Shown: piece after piece, positions 1 to 13,663 of the stretch
Numbering within the stretch: the first letter of the stretch is position 1
Layout of the letters: each line of letters begins with the position of its first letter
Assembly (NCBI GenBank): GCA_030062745.1
Contig: CP099849.1
Coordinates: forward strand, 23,300,144 to 23,364,143
Reading direction: 5' to 3'
Length of the DNA stretch: 64,000 nucleotides
Source of the DNA: Capitulum mitella
Taxonomy: Eukaryota; Arthropoda; Thecostraca; Pollicipedomorpha; Pollicipedidae
Notes under the pieces: model-generated
Told to the model about the DNA's origin: nothing
Database searches by the model: none
The model's input: only the letters and a program-made list of their open reading frames with translations
Program-made: the position numbers and the translations under genes

Positions 1-460
1 GCGTCCGTCCGCACTGTGAGTCTGTCAGAGCCTGCGGGCACACACATGCGTCAGCGGCGCCCGGCCCGGCGTCCCGGCGGCCGAGACAACGCGACACCGC
101 ACCGCGCCGCCCACCGGCCTAAAGGTCAGCCGGAGTCGGCGGCCGGTCGTCACCACGTTCGCCGAGTGCGAGGTCTGCATCTGACAAAGCGGTCAGCACC
201 GGTCCGGCGAACACTCGAGCAAGACGACGTTGGTCGAGAAATGACGAGTGCCCCGTTTCACGTGAGCGTTGTTCAGCGTCGGGCACAATCGTGGGGTCAG
301 GGTCAGTTCTCTGGTCGGTAAAGAGTCGCGGCCGGCCCCTGGTCTCCGCCCATCAGAGCTCACTCTCTGAGCAGGGTCGGGCGGGAACGGCAACAGTGAA
401 GCAGCTACATACCGGCGCAGGGCGCCCACTCACCTGTACCGCGTTTGATTCCCTCGCATC
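1..460. other. Sequence downstream of RBM45; no gene seen
   Basis: This GC-rich stretch follows the RBM45 stop codon on the minus strand and probably holds part of its 3' UTR. I see no convincing exon. The small reading frames here have no recognisable motif, and no AATAAA signal is present on the minus strand. Confidence 0.4.
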
Positions 461-3400
461 TCAAAACTGTTGATCGTCGATCTTGATCCGCTTCCGGCCC
501 GTGTCGACCTTATCCTGGGGCTCGGCCGGCATCACCTTGAGCCGGGCACCGCACAGCTCCTGGCCGTGCAGGGTCTGGGACCGAGAGACACCGTGAGGGC
601 CCACCACAGAAGACAAAAAAAGACACCGTGAGGGTCGGCCACAGGGGGGGGGGCAAACACGGATACCATGAGGGCCCGCCACAAGGGGACAAAGAGACAC
701 CGTGAGGGCAAGACCAAACGGTGACAAAAACAGATACCGTGAGGTCCCGCTACAGGGGAAAAGCAGACACCGTGAGGGCTCGAACACAGCGGCACAGACA
801 CCGCGATACCCCGAAAGCAGACAAACAAACACAACCACCGTAACAATGGCGTCAGTGCACCGCTTTTCGAATACACCGACCACCAAACCCCGGCCCTCGG
901 TTTATGCGCCACGCCGCCTGGAAACAGACACTCTTCCTTGAATTCCCTATCAACGCCACTTCAATATCGTACATAAGCCACTACTTTTTGCAATAGAAAT
1001 CACAGCCACGATAACCCCGTTCTTTTGTATCCATAATCCTAAAAAAACTGTAATCTTAGTGTCGCTGATCTTTAATCCGTCTTTTCGTAAAGTCGTGCAT
1101 TTCCTAACGCAGATTTTTGTTGTTGTAAGAATGAATAACTTGCCAGCTTTATTCGTGGGGCAAATTTACAGCCAAATGAACGAATTGACGAGCGCACGAC
1201 TTCGAGAATGGGATCCGCTTAGTAAAATGGATATATTTATATTTCCACGAGTTTTTGGTTTAAGTAAGCCGTCACGGCAACCATGGACCACCGTCACTTA
1301 AAATAAATATGGTTTCAAACGAAACAGACCGGCAGGCCGTATCGCAGTATGCATAAGCAAAACCAAGCGACAAGTGCCATGAGCAGATGGCCAAAACAGC
1401 AAAATAATAGGTTTGAATGTTTTTTATTTCCGCACCATATACAGCGGGGAGGTCGTCCATAAAGAAATTTAAATGCAATCTTATGGGGCATAACTTATAC
1501 AACTCCACATGTAACCGATCACGCACCGGACCTTAGGGGAAAAACAAACTGTTTTTGCTTTAAGCTTTAGTTTTTACTCGAAATCGGTATCGATGAAAAA
1601 CCAAAGAGGTTAGAGGCTGAGGTAAGAGGCAGGTTCAGACACCTCGCCTAATGAAGTAAGCGGCGATCCCACGCAATAACTAATTCAATGTGTTCAAATT
1701 TTAAATGCATAAGAAGTGTCTTCGCACAAAATTACACTCATTACACCCATAATCATGGCTGGTTTTTGGCAACTGGCATGTCTTTATTTAATTGGGCGTT
1801 CAAGCAAAACTCCAAACACCAGATGGCTCTGCGTACTACGGCCTCAAAATACTCTGAATATACAAGAAGACGTCTTGCATATCTACCTTGTTTTTACCAT
1901 GACGTTTAATTTTTAATTTCTTATCTCGCATTTAATATGCCTACCTATATATATGCAAAATACACCGCTTTATACGTACGTTTGAGGCAAATGCAATGCG
2001 GATGCTACGCAACGCGACCAGTTGCTGGGACAATCACTTGCAAATTCTTCTAAAATTAACAGGTTCAAAACACTATGGACAGCAGCTATTTCTAACACAC
2101 GAGCAACAACAGATAGATTTAAGCTTTTTTAATGATGTCTATTCTGAGGCATTTCTGGACTAATTTTGTCCACCTCGTGGTGTTCAACTGACAGCAAACT
2201 ACAGACATCGCACGCTGAGCATTTTGAAAAATCGCGACAAAACCAACGGCAATGTAATATTCTCGATGGATACCAGCCGTATTGTAGTAACACATGTATC
2301 CGTAAGGCATGTCATGCGCACATTTGCCAACATCTTTGTTAAGTGCGCTTCATATGAAATGTCTGTGCAATAAGTTTTCTCCTCTGACGCCAAGCACCAT
2401 CTAGCTTTTCATCGCATTATTTTCATGTTACAACACATTTTCAGGGTTACCAGTGAGCAGAATCTGACCTATATATTACCCGCACATTGCTTCACAGTTG
2501 TGCCCTACTGTTTCCTGTTCTTACGCATGCTGCTATATTTTGTTGCCAGGCTGGGAGCAATATGCAAATGCAGTGAGTCAGACACAGTACGTTTTGTTTC
2601 TTGAAGCAACTTAACTTATTAAATTCAGGATGAAATGTTTAAGGTGTGTCATCACTTTGACGTTTTCAGCACGAAAAAACCAATGATTCTAGCAAAGTAT
2701 GACTGAACAGGTCATTTGATTCCGTAACAACTCTGCAGAGCATGTAAATGCGATAGGCAAATTAATTTCGATTGTGGTAATTATTCACATAATTATGATT
2801 TTTACATAACATTCGGTTAAATTTCATGTCAAAAGTAGAAGGCTGCTTTATGTACTGGCAAGATCTGACGTAGTTAAAAAAATAACTTTTGCTTCTTTCT
2901 GCCAGCTTTAACCGGTTTTAACTGGCGACAGCAAACCATTCCGCCTGATGCAATGCCAACCCTGGGCACAAGCATGACCAGGACACAAACTCAGAAGAGG
3001 AAAACACCGACGCCGTCACGGTTCCAACGGAGCAGACATACAAAAATCGGACACCGTTAAGAATCCACCCAAGGGCGGTCCCACAAAGATAACAGGGCCA
3101 TAATGACGCGGAGCCCCACCAGATGGCGGACGCCGCCAGGGTTCTGAATGCGGGATAGGCCCGCAATAGCGTGACCCGGAAAACGTCACAGGTCTGAAGG
3201 GAGGAGGGCGGGCGGATTATAACGTCGACACTCGATTCAGGCCACATTCAGGCGTCTATACAGTCCTCCACTACACTGGAATCAGAGAAACTCAACAGTC
3301 GCTGTCAGGGCTGGGAGATGTGTTTTTGGTGTTGAGCACAAAAAAAGGTTACAAAAATATTTTCTACGCTAAAAATGCGATAATGTCCCTCCATCATAAA

Positions 3401-6400
3401 GCTTCATTATAACCATGCTGATAGAATTATAACTCTGCAAGCATATGGTTCTGTCTCTATTCAATAAGAAGCAAGTATGATGTTACAACTGACTCAGACC
3501 AAGAATGTCCATTTAAACCGGCATTTCTCTTTGCAAAATTGCGCACTCCAAAACAAAAATTACACCCAGACACCAGCACCAAATCGAAATTTCCAAACCC
3601 GGTTACTGCTTACTTTCTTCGGGACGCACATACACTACGGATATGCGTCCCTGGTAACATCACAAGAACGATGCAGCAGCAATGTGCCTTTGACCACACA
3701 GAACGTACAGCAACAGCCTTTAAGCTGTCACCAGAGCAGCGCCAACATACGCTGTGACGGGCCGATTACGGGTCACACAGGGACTGACAGCCACTAACGT
3801 CCGGAAAAAGGTGTAAAAACAGCCAACAGCACCGAGTGCATATGACGAGGCAGCAGTCACCAATCACTGCTCCGTCTACACACGCAAGCGGGAACGGAGC
3901 GGGGGCGAACGAAGGACAAATCCCCGCTAAAATATCCACACAGTCGGACAGAGATGTTCGCCGCCTTGTCACCGGTTACTCAGGCAGCCGTAGTGGGAGG
4001 CCGAGCCTGCCATATCCCACCCGCTGCCGGCCGTCGCCGCTCACCTGGATCGCTTTGTCGGCAGACTCCTTGCAGGCGTACTTGGCGTAGCCGCACGTCT
4101 TGCCGTTCAGGATGTAGATGTCGATGAGGTTGCCGAAGCGGGCGAACACGTCCTTGAGGGCGTACGGCGGCGGCGGCGCCGGGTAACACACTATGAATAG
4201 CCTGAGGAGTGGCGGCGGGTTGGGCGGTCAGACGGACACGACGACTGACGACGCCACTGACCGACAGGCACGACGAACGGCGCCACCACTGCTGCGCGGC
4301 CATGGAATGCACAAAACGCTGCGTCCACGTCCAGAATTGTTTAGAGCTCACGCATTAAACGACGTCACGCCCAGCAGTGGCTGTAAATCAAGTACTGGGA
4401 AGTCAGGTACTTCAAAAGCAAAACGTACATTCCGCTCTTTTACGTCCACAGGCTGTCGGTCCTAAAACCGCAGCGGTCCGATGACGGCGTCGTGAACAGC
4501 ATAAAAATGACCGACACGGAGTCTAAACCCAACGTGACTAGCAGCGATTCCATCACCTAACTGACTGCCAAATGCCGTCGGTCACGTTTCATCGATTCAT
4601 TCACGGAGATCAACATCTGATAACCGTAGCGAAACGGGCCGGCTGGCCGACCCGAAAACGCATACGCCGCCGTCCAATCGGACAGACACCCGTCCCCGGA
4701 GCGCCATGCGTCCTCCGTCAGCGCGGGCCTGCTCCGGAGCCGGCGCACACGGAGGAGCTGCCCGCCGCGCCGGCCTCACCGTTCGGCCACGGTGGAGTCG
4801 AGCGCGGCCAGCGGCTGCGCGGCCGGCAGCTTGGCCGAACAGTAGGTCGGGTCGTAGTGTTCGGGCATCACCATGCTGGCGGGGGGCGGTGCCGTCGCCT
4901 GGCCCGCCATGGACGAGCTGGCACCCTCTGTGCTGGTGGCTGGAACAGAGGCCGGTGGATAACGACGCGTGGGGAGGGGAGCGGCGACCAGCAGTCAGAT
5001 CGTCGTCCTCACTTTGAGACACGACTCTGACCAGGATATCTTTGATCAAATCATTGCATCGCAACATGACAGTCTGGCTGGAACATCCTAATCATATGAT
5101 CCACACTTCACGGAAAATTTTACAAAGACGTATGCCCAAGTTCCACAACCAAAATAAATAAACAAATCAATAAAATTAAAAAATGACACAAAATAACAAA
5201 ATGGCATCTGGAGGTTTACATCACTATCAAATATCACGTGCTTTGCAGTCAACCACAAAAACAGATTACGAATTATACGCTTCACGCAAAATAAAGTATC
5301 GAACGCCACGCACGTGTGATGAAGATGGGGCAGGCCACAAATGAGCTTCAGGTGCTGCACGCTGGAGACAAATACACCCTGACGCCCAAAGCAATGCAAC
5401 ACAACACTACACACAAATGCAACAGCAATCCGTTTCGTTTCCGGAGGCGTCCCCACGCCCGTCTCCTGGACCAGCCACATACCCTCCTCACGTGACACGC
5501 ATGGTGAGGCGGCCCACCCACAGCCCACGGCGGAGTCGACGGCGCCGCAGCCGCCGCCAGGACCCGCGGCCAGGGCCGCCACTGACCGTGCGGGTTGATG
5601 CCCGCCGCCTGGATGAGCGAGGTGGCCTGCGCGATGGTCTCAGCCAGGTGGGCCAGGTCCGTCTGCAGGTTGCCCGACGGCCGCGGCGCCGCGCCCGGCG
5701 ACATGCCCGCCGCGCCGTTGCCGACGCTGCTGGGCGGCGGCGGCGGCGGCAGCATCGGCATCCGCGGCATCATCGACGGCGGCGGCATCATCGTGTGCTG
5801 GTTCATCCTGCCGGGGGCACGGCGTCAGAGCTGGCCGCTGCTTCATTGCGCGGCGACCGCAGACGTCACACGGTACCAGAGCGGCATATCTGTACACCAG
5901 CTGCTGACCAGCACCGTCAGTGCTGTCTTCCCCTCTCCCCGTCCCCCGGGGAGAGGAAAGCCACACAGCGCAGGCAGCGCGTCAAACGTGGCCAGTTCGG
6001 CGGCAGCTCACATCATGTCGTGGCCCGGATCAAACTTGACGATCAGCCGCTGGCCGGGCGGGTACTCGAAGCCGTGCAGCTTCTCCTTGGCGTACGCCGC
6101 CGACTGGATGTTGCTGTACTGTACCGATGCCACTCCCTGCAGGACCGACGGACGGCGTCAAAGTCAACATCTCCTCTCCGCATGTTGGTCATTTCGTATC
6201 GCGAGACTGTCCTAGATCAGTCTCCAATCGAAACAGGGACAAGCGACACCAGGACATTGAAACAAACACGGAAGCCTATTCTGCGTCATCGGCTGTTCTG
6301 TGATGTAGTGACACCAAATCTGTGAATGCTAGTACTGGTTCTATGGCTATTTGTTATGAAGCCATGAACATCCCCCTGCTGAGATCAAACAAATTTACAT

Positions 6401-9400
6401 TTTAATTTCCCATGAGAAAATGAGTACCCCACGACGCGTTAAGTGGACATTACAACCAGCACAATTAGATCAAAATACCGTCTTAGGGCACACAATCTTG
6501 ATGAATATCATACCAATGTCATGTGCAAACGTGGCTTGAAAAATGAGTCATCCGAGTACCACAGACTCTGCACGTACCCGCAATCACCGTGCCAAACTTT
6601 GTAACTACATCTTGACTTCATCTGGAGTACGACACGTTCAGTACCGTTACGTGCACATTTGGTTATGGACATGGCTGAGCGGGCGGGCAACATAAGCGCA
6701 GTGCGAATGACCGCCGAGCCCGGCCAGCGCGGCGGCCGTACCTGTCCGGACTTCCTGTCCCGCCGCAGGTCGATGAAGTCCAGGCCGGGCACCAGATCGA
6801 ACAGTTTCCACAGCTGGTCCTGGTTCAGTACCGGCGAGGCCACCACGCTGAGCCGTGTGCACGCCTCGCCGGGCGGCGACGGGTCCATCGGCGGCATCGG
6901 CCCCATCTTGCCGGACGGCGGCGCTGCGGGTCGATGGAGGTTACTGGATGGCTCTGGGTTATCTGGGGACATCAGTGACACCAACTGCAAGCATCACCTT
7001 ACACAGGACAACGCTATATGGTTTTGGCAGTAGGTGTCATGCATCTCGGCGCGTGCCGGAATTTCGCAAAAAACAAGGCCAGACAGCGAAGGGAATGCTG
7101 TTCAAATGCATGACAGAACAAAGCTTATCCAACGTCACATGGCTGTGCACTGCAAGATTTCTCATATCTAGAACGAATCACATCGCAGATAAGGACGACA
7201 GCACTGAAGAACGTCTTCCACGTGCCTTCATCCAAATACAAATACATGAGCACCACGAAGTGGGATTTAATTGTATTGGCTACCGGCACCACGTCGCACC
7301 GACAACATGGCATGCGGACTACATGCCGGCGACGTAACAAAAAATCAGCTCAGAGGGACCGCTGAGCCGTGTCGCATGACAAATGACCTCGTCTTAGTTG
7401 GCAGTGCTGCCGGGCTGGCACTCACTGTAGGCCATCATCTCGAAGCCGGAGGAGGAGACGGAGCTGCCCGGACCCGACGCCATCATGCCGTCGTTCCGCA
7501 TGTCCTTCTGCGGCTTCGGGTCGGCGAACATGGGCTTGAACGAGCGGTCGCAGTTCTCATACGCCTTGGCCGCGTGGGACATTCTGCAGAAGCATGGAAT
7601 GGTTTCTGTCAGACCGCGGAAGTACAGGCAGTAGGCAAGGTAAGAGATCTCACATCGGCAGACTATGACGGCTTTAGCAACACGAGAGAGGAGTAATGTG
7701 CTTTCCGTAAAGTTTAACACAATTATCAGGCAAAAAAATCAAGGGATGCGATACATTAATTTGCCTCCTGGATTACGGTTCACAATCGTGGCGTCGAAGT
7801 ACATGTTAAAGTCGACGGTTATGAAAATGACCGCATGGATTGCTTTTTGAAATTATGAATGCAGAACTGTCCTTCATTAAGCAAGGTACTGCTGTTCACC
7901 CGGACTTCACCAGAATAAACATACAAATGAACCGACTTGGTGGAAAGCCGACGAAGTCCGTTCTGTACCTTGCGCTGCCGGGCAAATCAGCTTCACAGAC
8001 ACAAATGCTAGAATGGAAAACAGCGGTGTTACCCTCACTGATACTTCATCTTTGGCAGCGCACCTGTGATATTTGACGTATCCGAACCCCTTGCTCTCCT
8101 TTGTGGTGCGGTCCTTGACGATCGACACGTAGTCGATATCGCCGAACGTCTGGAAGTGTTCCCGCAGCTCGGCCTCCGTCATGGCGCGCGGCACCACCAC
8201 GAACAGCCGCAGCAGCCGCTCCTCTTCGTTCTGTTCACGGCGGGAGCCCTGTTCGCGGCTGGAAGTACGGCGGCACATCAGGAGGGCGACCCAGTGGCTC
8301 GGACCCTTGTCAAAACGTTACAGATGACAACACGGTCAGCATGAGTGGGCAGAAGCTGGGGCCCTCCTCAGAAGTAGGAACACAGCGACACGTCCAGCAT
8401 GGAATGGCAGTGGCTACAATCCCTCGTGGGACCGGAAACACGGTGAGCACGGAGCGACATACGCTGCAGCTCTCCGGAAAACCCGAAACTCAGTGTCAGA
8501 GTCAGAACGATAGCCCATTCAAGACTGGACACACGGTCGAACAGCCGGCACGGAGGAACAAAGGCGCGAATCCCCGCCACCAAAATACCATCGTCGCCTC
8601 CAGTGGCCAGTGGTCGGCTCATACGACAAAGTGATGCCAATTGTTTGTCTTTGCCATGTAAAAAAGGCTGAGTGTGTGGAACATACCCTGGTATACCCCT
8701 CTATGACGAATCGACGTCGAAGTATCACACTTTCCCCGCAAAACGCACCTGTGGGCGATAAGAACTTTAAGAGGCCGTGGGTGGTTTCCGATGCATCTGC
8801 CATTCATTTCCTCCATGGCCAAGGCAGCCTCTGAAGTTTTGCTGAACTTGATGTATGTGACACCTGGAAAGGAACAAATACACATACATCAACAGGCAGA
8901 CAAAAACGGCCGCCAGGGTCATGTCGATCAGCACTACAAGTGCCAAACAAGGTTGAAGTTTTACCTTGGCAACCTGAGGTTCATGAGAGCAAAAGGAAAA
9001 AAATGGGAACAAATCCAAAGTAATGGTGACTGGGACTGTGAACCAAGAAATCAGTTTCCTTGTATGGAGTAATAACCTGACTGCCGCGATCTCATGTGCA
9101 GCACGTTGACCAAAACCACAAATGTATTACATCCTCAATTTGCTATATTTGTTTTACCATGCAGGCTACAGAAGAGCACAGTCAGTTTTGGACAAAAATT
9201 TAGAGGCTGGCTTTTCTGGGCCCAATGCTTTTTTTGTTGTGAATGTTCCATTCACTGCATAGTGTGATAGTTTTTGTTGTGAATGTTCCATTCACTGCAT
9301 AGTGTGATGAAGTCGAAACTATCTAAAACGCTACCAAGTTTACTAAGACTGCCCCTGTTCTGCTTGAGCCTAAGTTCGTTATTTTTCATTCAAGTGATGA

Positions 9401-12400
9401 CAAAGGGTAAAGCTTTATTCAGAACTGATCAAACTCAAGTAAAAGGGCACATTCCACCTCAACACGTACGTGTAACTGGGATGGTCAAGTTCTAGCCTGA
9501 GGTCTTCCAAACCAATCAGTACTCTATCAAAACTACGCTTCCTCCAGAATTGTCCCAATGTTTCCACGGACGCTCCACTCGGCCGTGTCCTATTTACAGC
9601 TGTCGAGTGTCGTCATCAGCGGGCGCATTGACTGGTCTTTTGATCACTGACTGCTCAACCCGCGACCGCCTGGAGGGGGTGGGGGTGGAGGTAAAGTAGC
9701 TCCTCTCCAGCTGTATTTTGCCAGCTGCGTTCGAACCGTACACGACGAGACCACCAAATTTTCATGATCTGTCAGATGATTAATTTCACACACCCCAACA
9801 TAATTGCTCTGATATTGGTTACAATTTACGCAGTTAGATGCAAAACACCAAGACATGCGGGCGATTTTCGGCCATACGCATTGGATAGCGTGCGGTAAGC
9901 TTTAACTTGGTAATGTAGCCACGTCTCCACGAAAAACGTGGAAAAATGCACATCATCTTGAAAGGAACCGAACACATAATCGAATGGTGCGAGCAGTTTG
10001 TCACTTGTGTTCAGATTCAGCAATAAAACACTAAGAAGTTCATGGCCCAAACATGCTTAAGCGCTTCGAAAGCTATCTCACAACTGACATCCAATGGAGC
10101 CACAGATCAACTGCTTTCCGAACAAAGCACCAATACTTAATTCTACATCTCACCATACCAAAGTCATACCAATCCAATGAAAACTGCAATGTCTACGACA
10201 TGATACACATTAGACGGACCAAACCGCAGGAACACCTCGGCCGGGTGGGATGCCGCCGGGCGCTGGGAGCACCATTTCAGGTGTCACTCGGTACACTCGT
10301 TAGAGTTTACCAAAAGAACCGCACGTTTTTCAGCCACAAATTCCAACATCCTTGCGACCTGTGACGTCACAGTTCAACACCACATATCAAGTTTCACAGC
10401 CTGAGATGAGAAAGACACGTACCATCGATTGCTGTTGAAATCATGTAAGACTGAACTCAAATGTGTGAGATTTGGCACAGTATGGCAAAAAAGTATGGCA
10501 AAATAGTTTCACAGAGAAAATAAGCATGGCATAGAAAACTGAATTGTGCATCCCACGAGTAGCAACAATAGTTCCTGCACAAACTGACCAGTATGCGAAC
10601 TATGACAATCTTGACAGACCTTGTGTGCAATGATATAAAAAAATGCAACAATCTGTGCAGATATAAACAGCTCTGGTGCGTGCGCCACCGTCGCGGACAA
10701 AAGGTCGTGGCAGGGCCTGTGCATCTGTGCCTCCTGGGAGAGCTGTGGTAGTCCTCATTTCCCAGAATACTATGCCTTTATCTTACAAGACAAAGCCCAG
10801 AGCTATCACTGGGATGCCTGCCAGTACCATATTCCCTCTTTGTGGCACAATAGTCCCACAAAGAAGAGAGCTACCAATAGAGCTGCCTCTCGGACCCCAC
10901 ACAGCATGCAGCTAGCATGTTTGTTGCAGACTTGAAATCAGATTCCTGGGGGACCCAACAAAATGAATTTCTTTGCAAATGGGTGTGTAGTGCAGTATCA
11001 GAGCATGTAAAGTCTTGTTAATATTTGTCATGGCAAATTTGACTTTGAGATTTCATACCAGTGGCACTTACTTGGTACAGCCCACAGAAAACACCCATGT
11101 GAGGGGGTAGAAAGCACAGTAAAAAGGACAACAACATAAAAAGTCTGCCTTGATGACATGCTGACCAAAAAACCTTAGCCTACAGTCTGTCTGATTTCCT
11201 TTCTACAAAATTCACGTAATCACTACGCTTCCTGTTTATCTACAATACCGAGGTAGATGCAGCAGGTAGGTGCCTCTACAAGCCCATTTTCAAAGCAATG
11301 ACCATCACAGGTACTCAGGATGTGCATGCTTTGTGCTGTAAACCTGGCAACTATGAATGTCACTGAACTTTCTGGAGGAATAGGCTGCAATGTCATGGTC
11401 GACAAGTCGTAAATATGTTTCTGTTGCTGCATCTTTAGCTGAGGCCATATTTACTATTCACTTAGTGCCTTGACCTGTCTATACTAGCATTTTGCTAATG
11501 TTCTGAGTATGCTCTAATACGGAAGTGTTCAGTGTGATGATCCACCCAATGTACCAATGCACAATCCATCAGATCAGTGTGACACTTTTCTTTGCTTTGG
11601 TTATTCAACAGATGCATGAGCTCAGGAATGTGAGCAGTGCAGGGTGGGGGGAGGGAATATCTTGCAGGCACCCTCCACATCAATAACATACCCAGCAGGA
11701 GTCACGTATGCACACCAGTCCACACCAAATTCCAATATGAGGAAAACTTGTGTGCATGATCTCCTATCATGGGGCATAACCAGGAATTTGCAGAGCCAAA
11801 TTATTCAACATCCTGCAAAGTAAATGTCACAGTGATAATAGTACTTTTAGCAGCAAAAAATCTGCACCACAGATGTCTTACATATTCCACTCACTCACTG
11901 TCACCTTCTTTTGTAAGACTGAAATAGTGTTTGTTAGGTGCAAAGCATGGCACAGGCCCCTCATTCTGAAAAACCACAAGACCAGAACTGCACTGTGCAA
12001 GTGTTAATGACATGCTTTGAAAATTTCCCAAATGAGGAATACAACTGTGATGACCAATACTAGGCAAGCAGAATAGTAAGAATTTAGAAATGCAACCACA
12101 TCTGGTTCCCACATTGTCATATCCAGCTAGTGTTTATCTGGCAAAGTGCCAGATAAACACTACACCCTAACTGTAGGTGCACCCAGGAAGACAGCATGTA
12201 AATCTTACACATCTCAGCTTCCCACCTGGTTTAGATTTCTGAGTCCCCACATTTGGGGCAGTATAGTCCACACCACAGCCTTGAGTCTGCACATGGTCCA
12301 CACTTTATTGTGATGCCTGCATTAGCCCCCACTCTATTCATACTGGAACCATTTATACCTGCACCATTTGTTCTATCTTTTAGATGTTGGATATAGCAAG

Positions 12401-13663
12401 ATATTGCTAGGAATGCCAGTCTTTGCAGAATGGGGAATACTTCACTGCCCTTGGTAATACAGAATTATTGCATCTCTGCTACCATATTTGTACAATTTAC
12501 CAATGTAACAGACACCACACCACAACACATTTTGGACAGTGGTTTTTAATGGCTTTAAAGCACCAATCAGATAATTACAATTCAATTGTTTCGGTCACAC
12601 AGTGTGGCCAAATTCATTTTGCACTGGCTGTCATGAGGTAGCCGCGAATGAAAAAACATAAATATCTTGACGGCCATGACAAAAATTAAGGTTGCGAGCA
12701 GCCACAATGTTTGGAGACTTATTGCTGATTAGGCATGCAGATACAAATAAAAATGCTAAAAGATGTTGAAATCCTGGAGGGAAGGATTCATCAAGACTGA
12801 ATCCTGCACTGTGAGGATGCAACATCGGGATATGGGCATATGCAATTTGCTGCCAACCAGTGTTCAGATGTAATATTTCAACAGTTTGGATGCATCCATT
12901 TTTGTGGCTAGGTGCCACTTTCTACCTAAAATAGTGAACCAGGCTGCACTGCAGCCATATATTATTGTGCCTCTGCTATCATATTTGTATATATGCCAAT
13001 GTACCAGACACCACCTCATGACACACTTTAAATGTATGGTTTGAAATGATTTTAAAGGACTCATCAGAAAATTATAATTCAATTGTTTTGGCCACATACA
13101 TAGGCACACAAAAAAACACATGCCATGACTGAAACTTCTGCAGTTCTCGCTGACACGGATGTTGTCAGACAACCCGTTAACAGCCTCCGCCACACATTTG
13201 TCATTGCAACATTTTCAAGGCTCCTTAAGGACTAGTTTTTCCTCCTTCATTCTACCATATCTCCATGACATTCTTAAATGCAGCCATGCAAAGCTGTGAA
13301 AACAACAATCATTTTTGACACTTACATGCCCTTGGCTAACACAGCCAAAATGCGAATATATGTACTATGCAATGCAGAAACCATAAGACACATACCTTTC
13401 GGCTCTCCTGTCGTTCTGTCTTTAACAACCCGTACTTCTGACACGGTCCCATACTTTGAAAAACACTCCCTGAAGTCATCTTCTGTGATGGACTTTCCAC
13501 ACACAATAAAAAGTCTAGAATTGGGTGGGTCACCATATTTTCCTTCCTTGTTGAACCTGCCACCATCTGATCCCATAAAATCCCTCATGTCGCCGTTTGT
13601 TCGCTTTGAGCTTCCACTTCTGTAACTGCTAGTACTACCAGCATCGCCCCTAGAATCAGCCAT
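461..13663 (-). CDS. RBM45: RNA-binding protein 45 homologue, four RRM domains
   Basis: RBM45 is a nuclear RNA-binding protein. I join exons 13663-13396, 8863-8749, 8258-8064, 7583-7426, 6923-6742, 6136-6012, 5807-5587, 4927-4780, 4201-4045 and 574-461. They give 560 aa with every phase consistent. RRM1 (about 51-127) starts LFIVCG with RNP1-like GVTYIKFS. RRM2 (about 146-213) has LFVVVP and KGFGYVKY. RRM3 lies at about 269-345. A Met/Pro-rich segment follows (348-421). RRM4 (about 472-550) starts LFIVCYPAP. The C-terminus is a basic GRKRIKIDD tail like that of vertebrate RBM45. The linker CSAKLPAAQPLA before RRM4 also resembles the vertebrate protein. Human RBM45 is about 476 aa, so this one is longer in its linkers. 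The start is the first in-frame ATG of a Ser/Gly-rich leader. Intron 1 is 4.5 kb and intron 9 is 3.5 kb. Exact exon ends are inferred from splice consensus. Confidence 0.93.
587..805. repeat. Minisatellite, unit about 41-45 bp, in the last RBM45 intron
   Basis: Five to six imperfect copies share a core near GACACCGTGAGGGCCCGCC followed by a purine-rich stretch. Read on the RBM45 sense strand each unit is a pyrimidine tract. The array begins about 12 bp from the 3' splice site of the last exon (acceptor next to 574). Confidence 0.85.
9231..9310. repeat. Two-copy 40-bp tandem duplication
   Basis: Positions 9231-9270 and 9271-9310 are near-identical copies (about 38 of 40 bases). They lie in intron 1 of RBM45 and look recent. 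Confidence 0.9.
12128..12162. repeat. Perfect hairpin, 16-bp arms and 3-nt loop
   Basis: The arm TAGTGTTTATCTGGCA at 12128-12143 is exactly complementary to 12147-12162. It lies in RBM45 intron 1. It could be a transposon relic or an RNA hairpin. The short loop argues against a canonical microRNA precursor. Confidence 0.8.
12455..13110. repeat. Pair of diverged direct repeats, about 140 bp each
   Basis: About 12470-12610 and 12960-13100 share a run of matching blocks, including ACCATATTTGTA/ATCATATTTGTA, CAGACACCAC and AATTCAATTGTTT. They read in the same direction about 490 bp apart. They are two old copies of one interspersed repeat in RBM45 intron 1. Confidence 0.65.

Noticed and set aside
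5417-6325. 302-aa plus-strand frame
   Set aside because: It is an antisense shadow of RBM45 exons and introns in GC-rich sequence; the minus-strand RRM3 and Met/Pro exons explain it.
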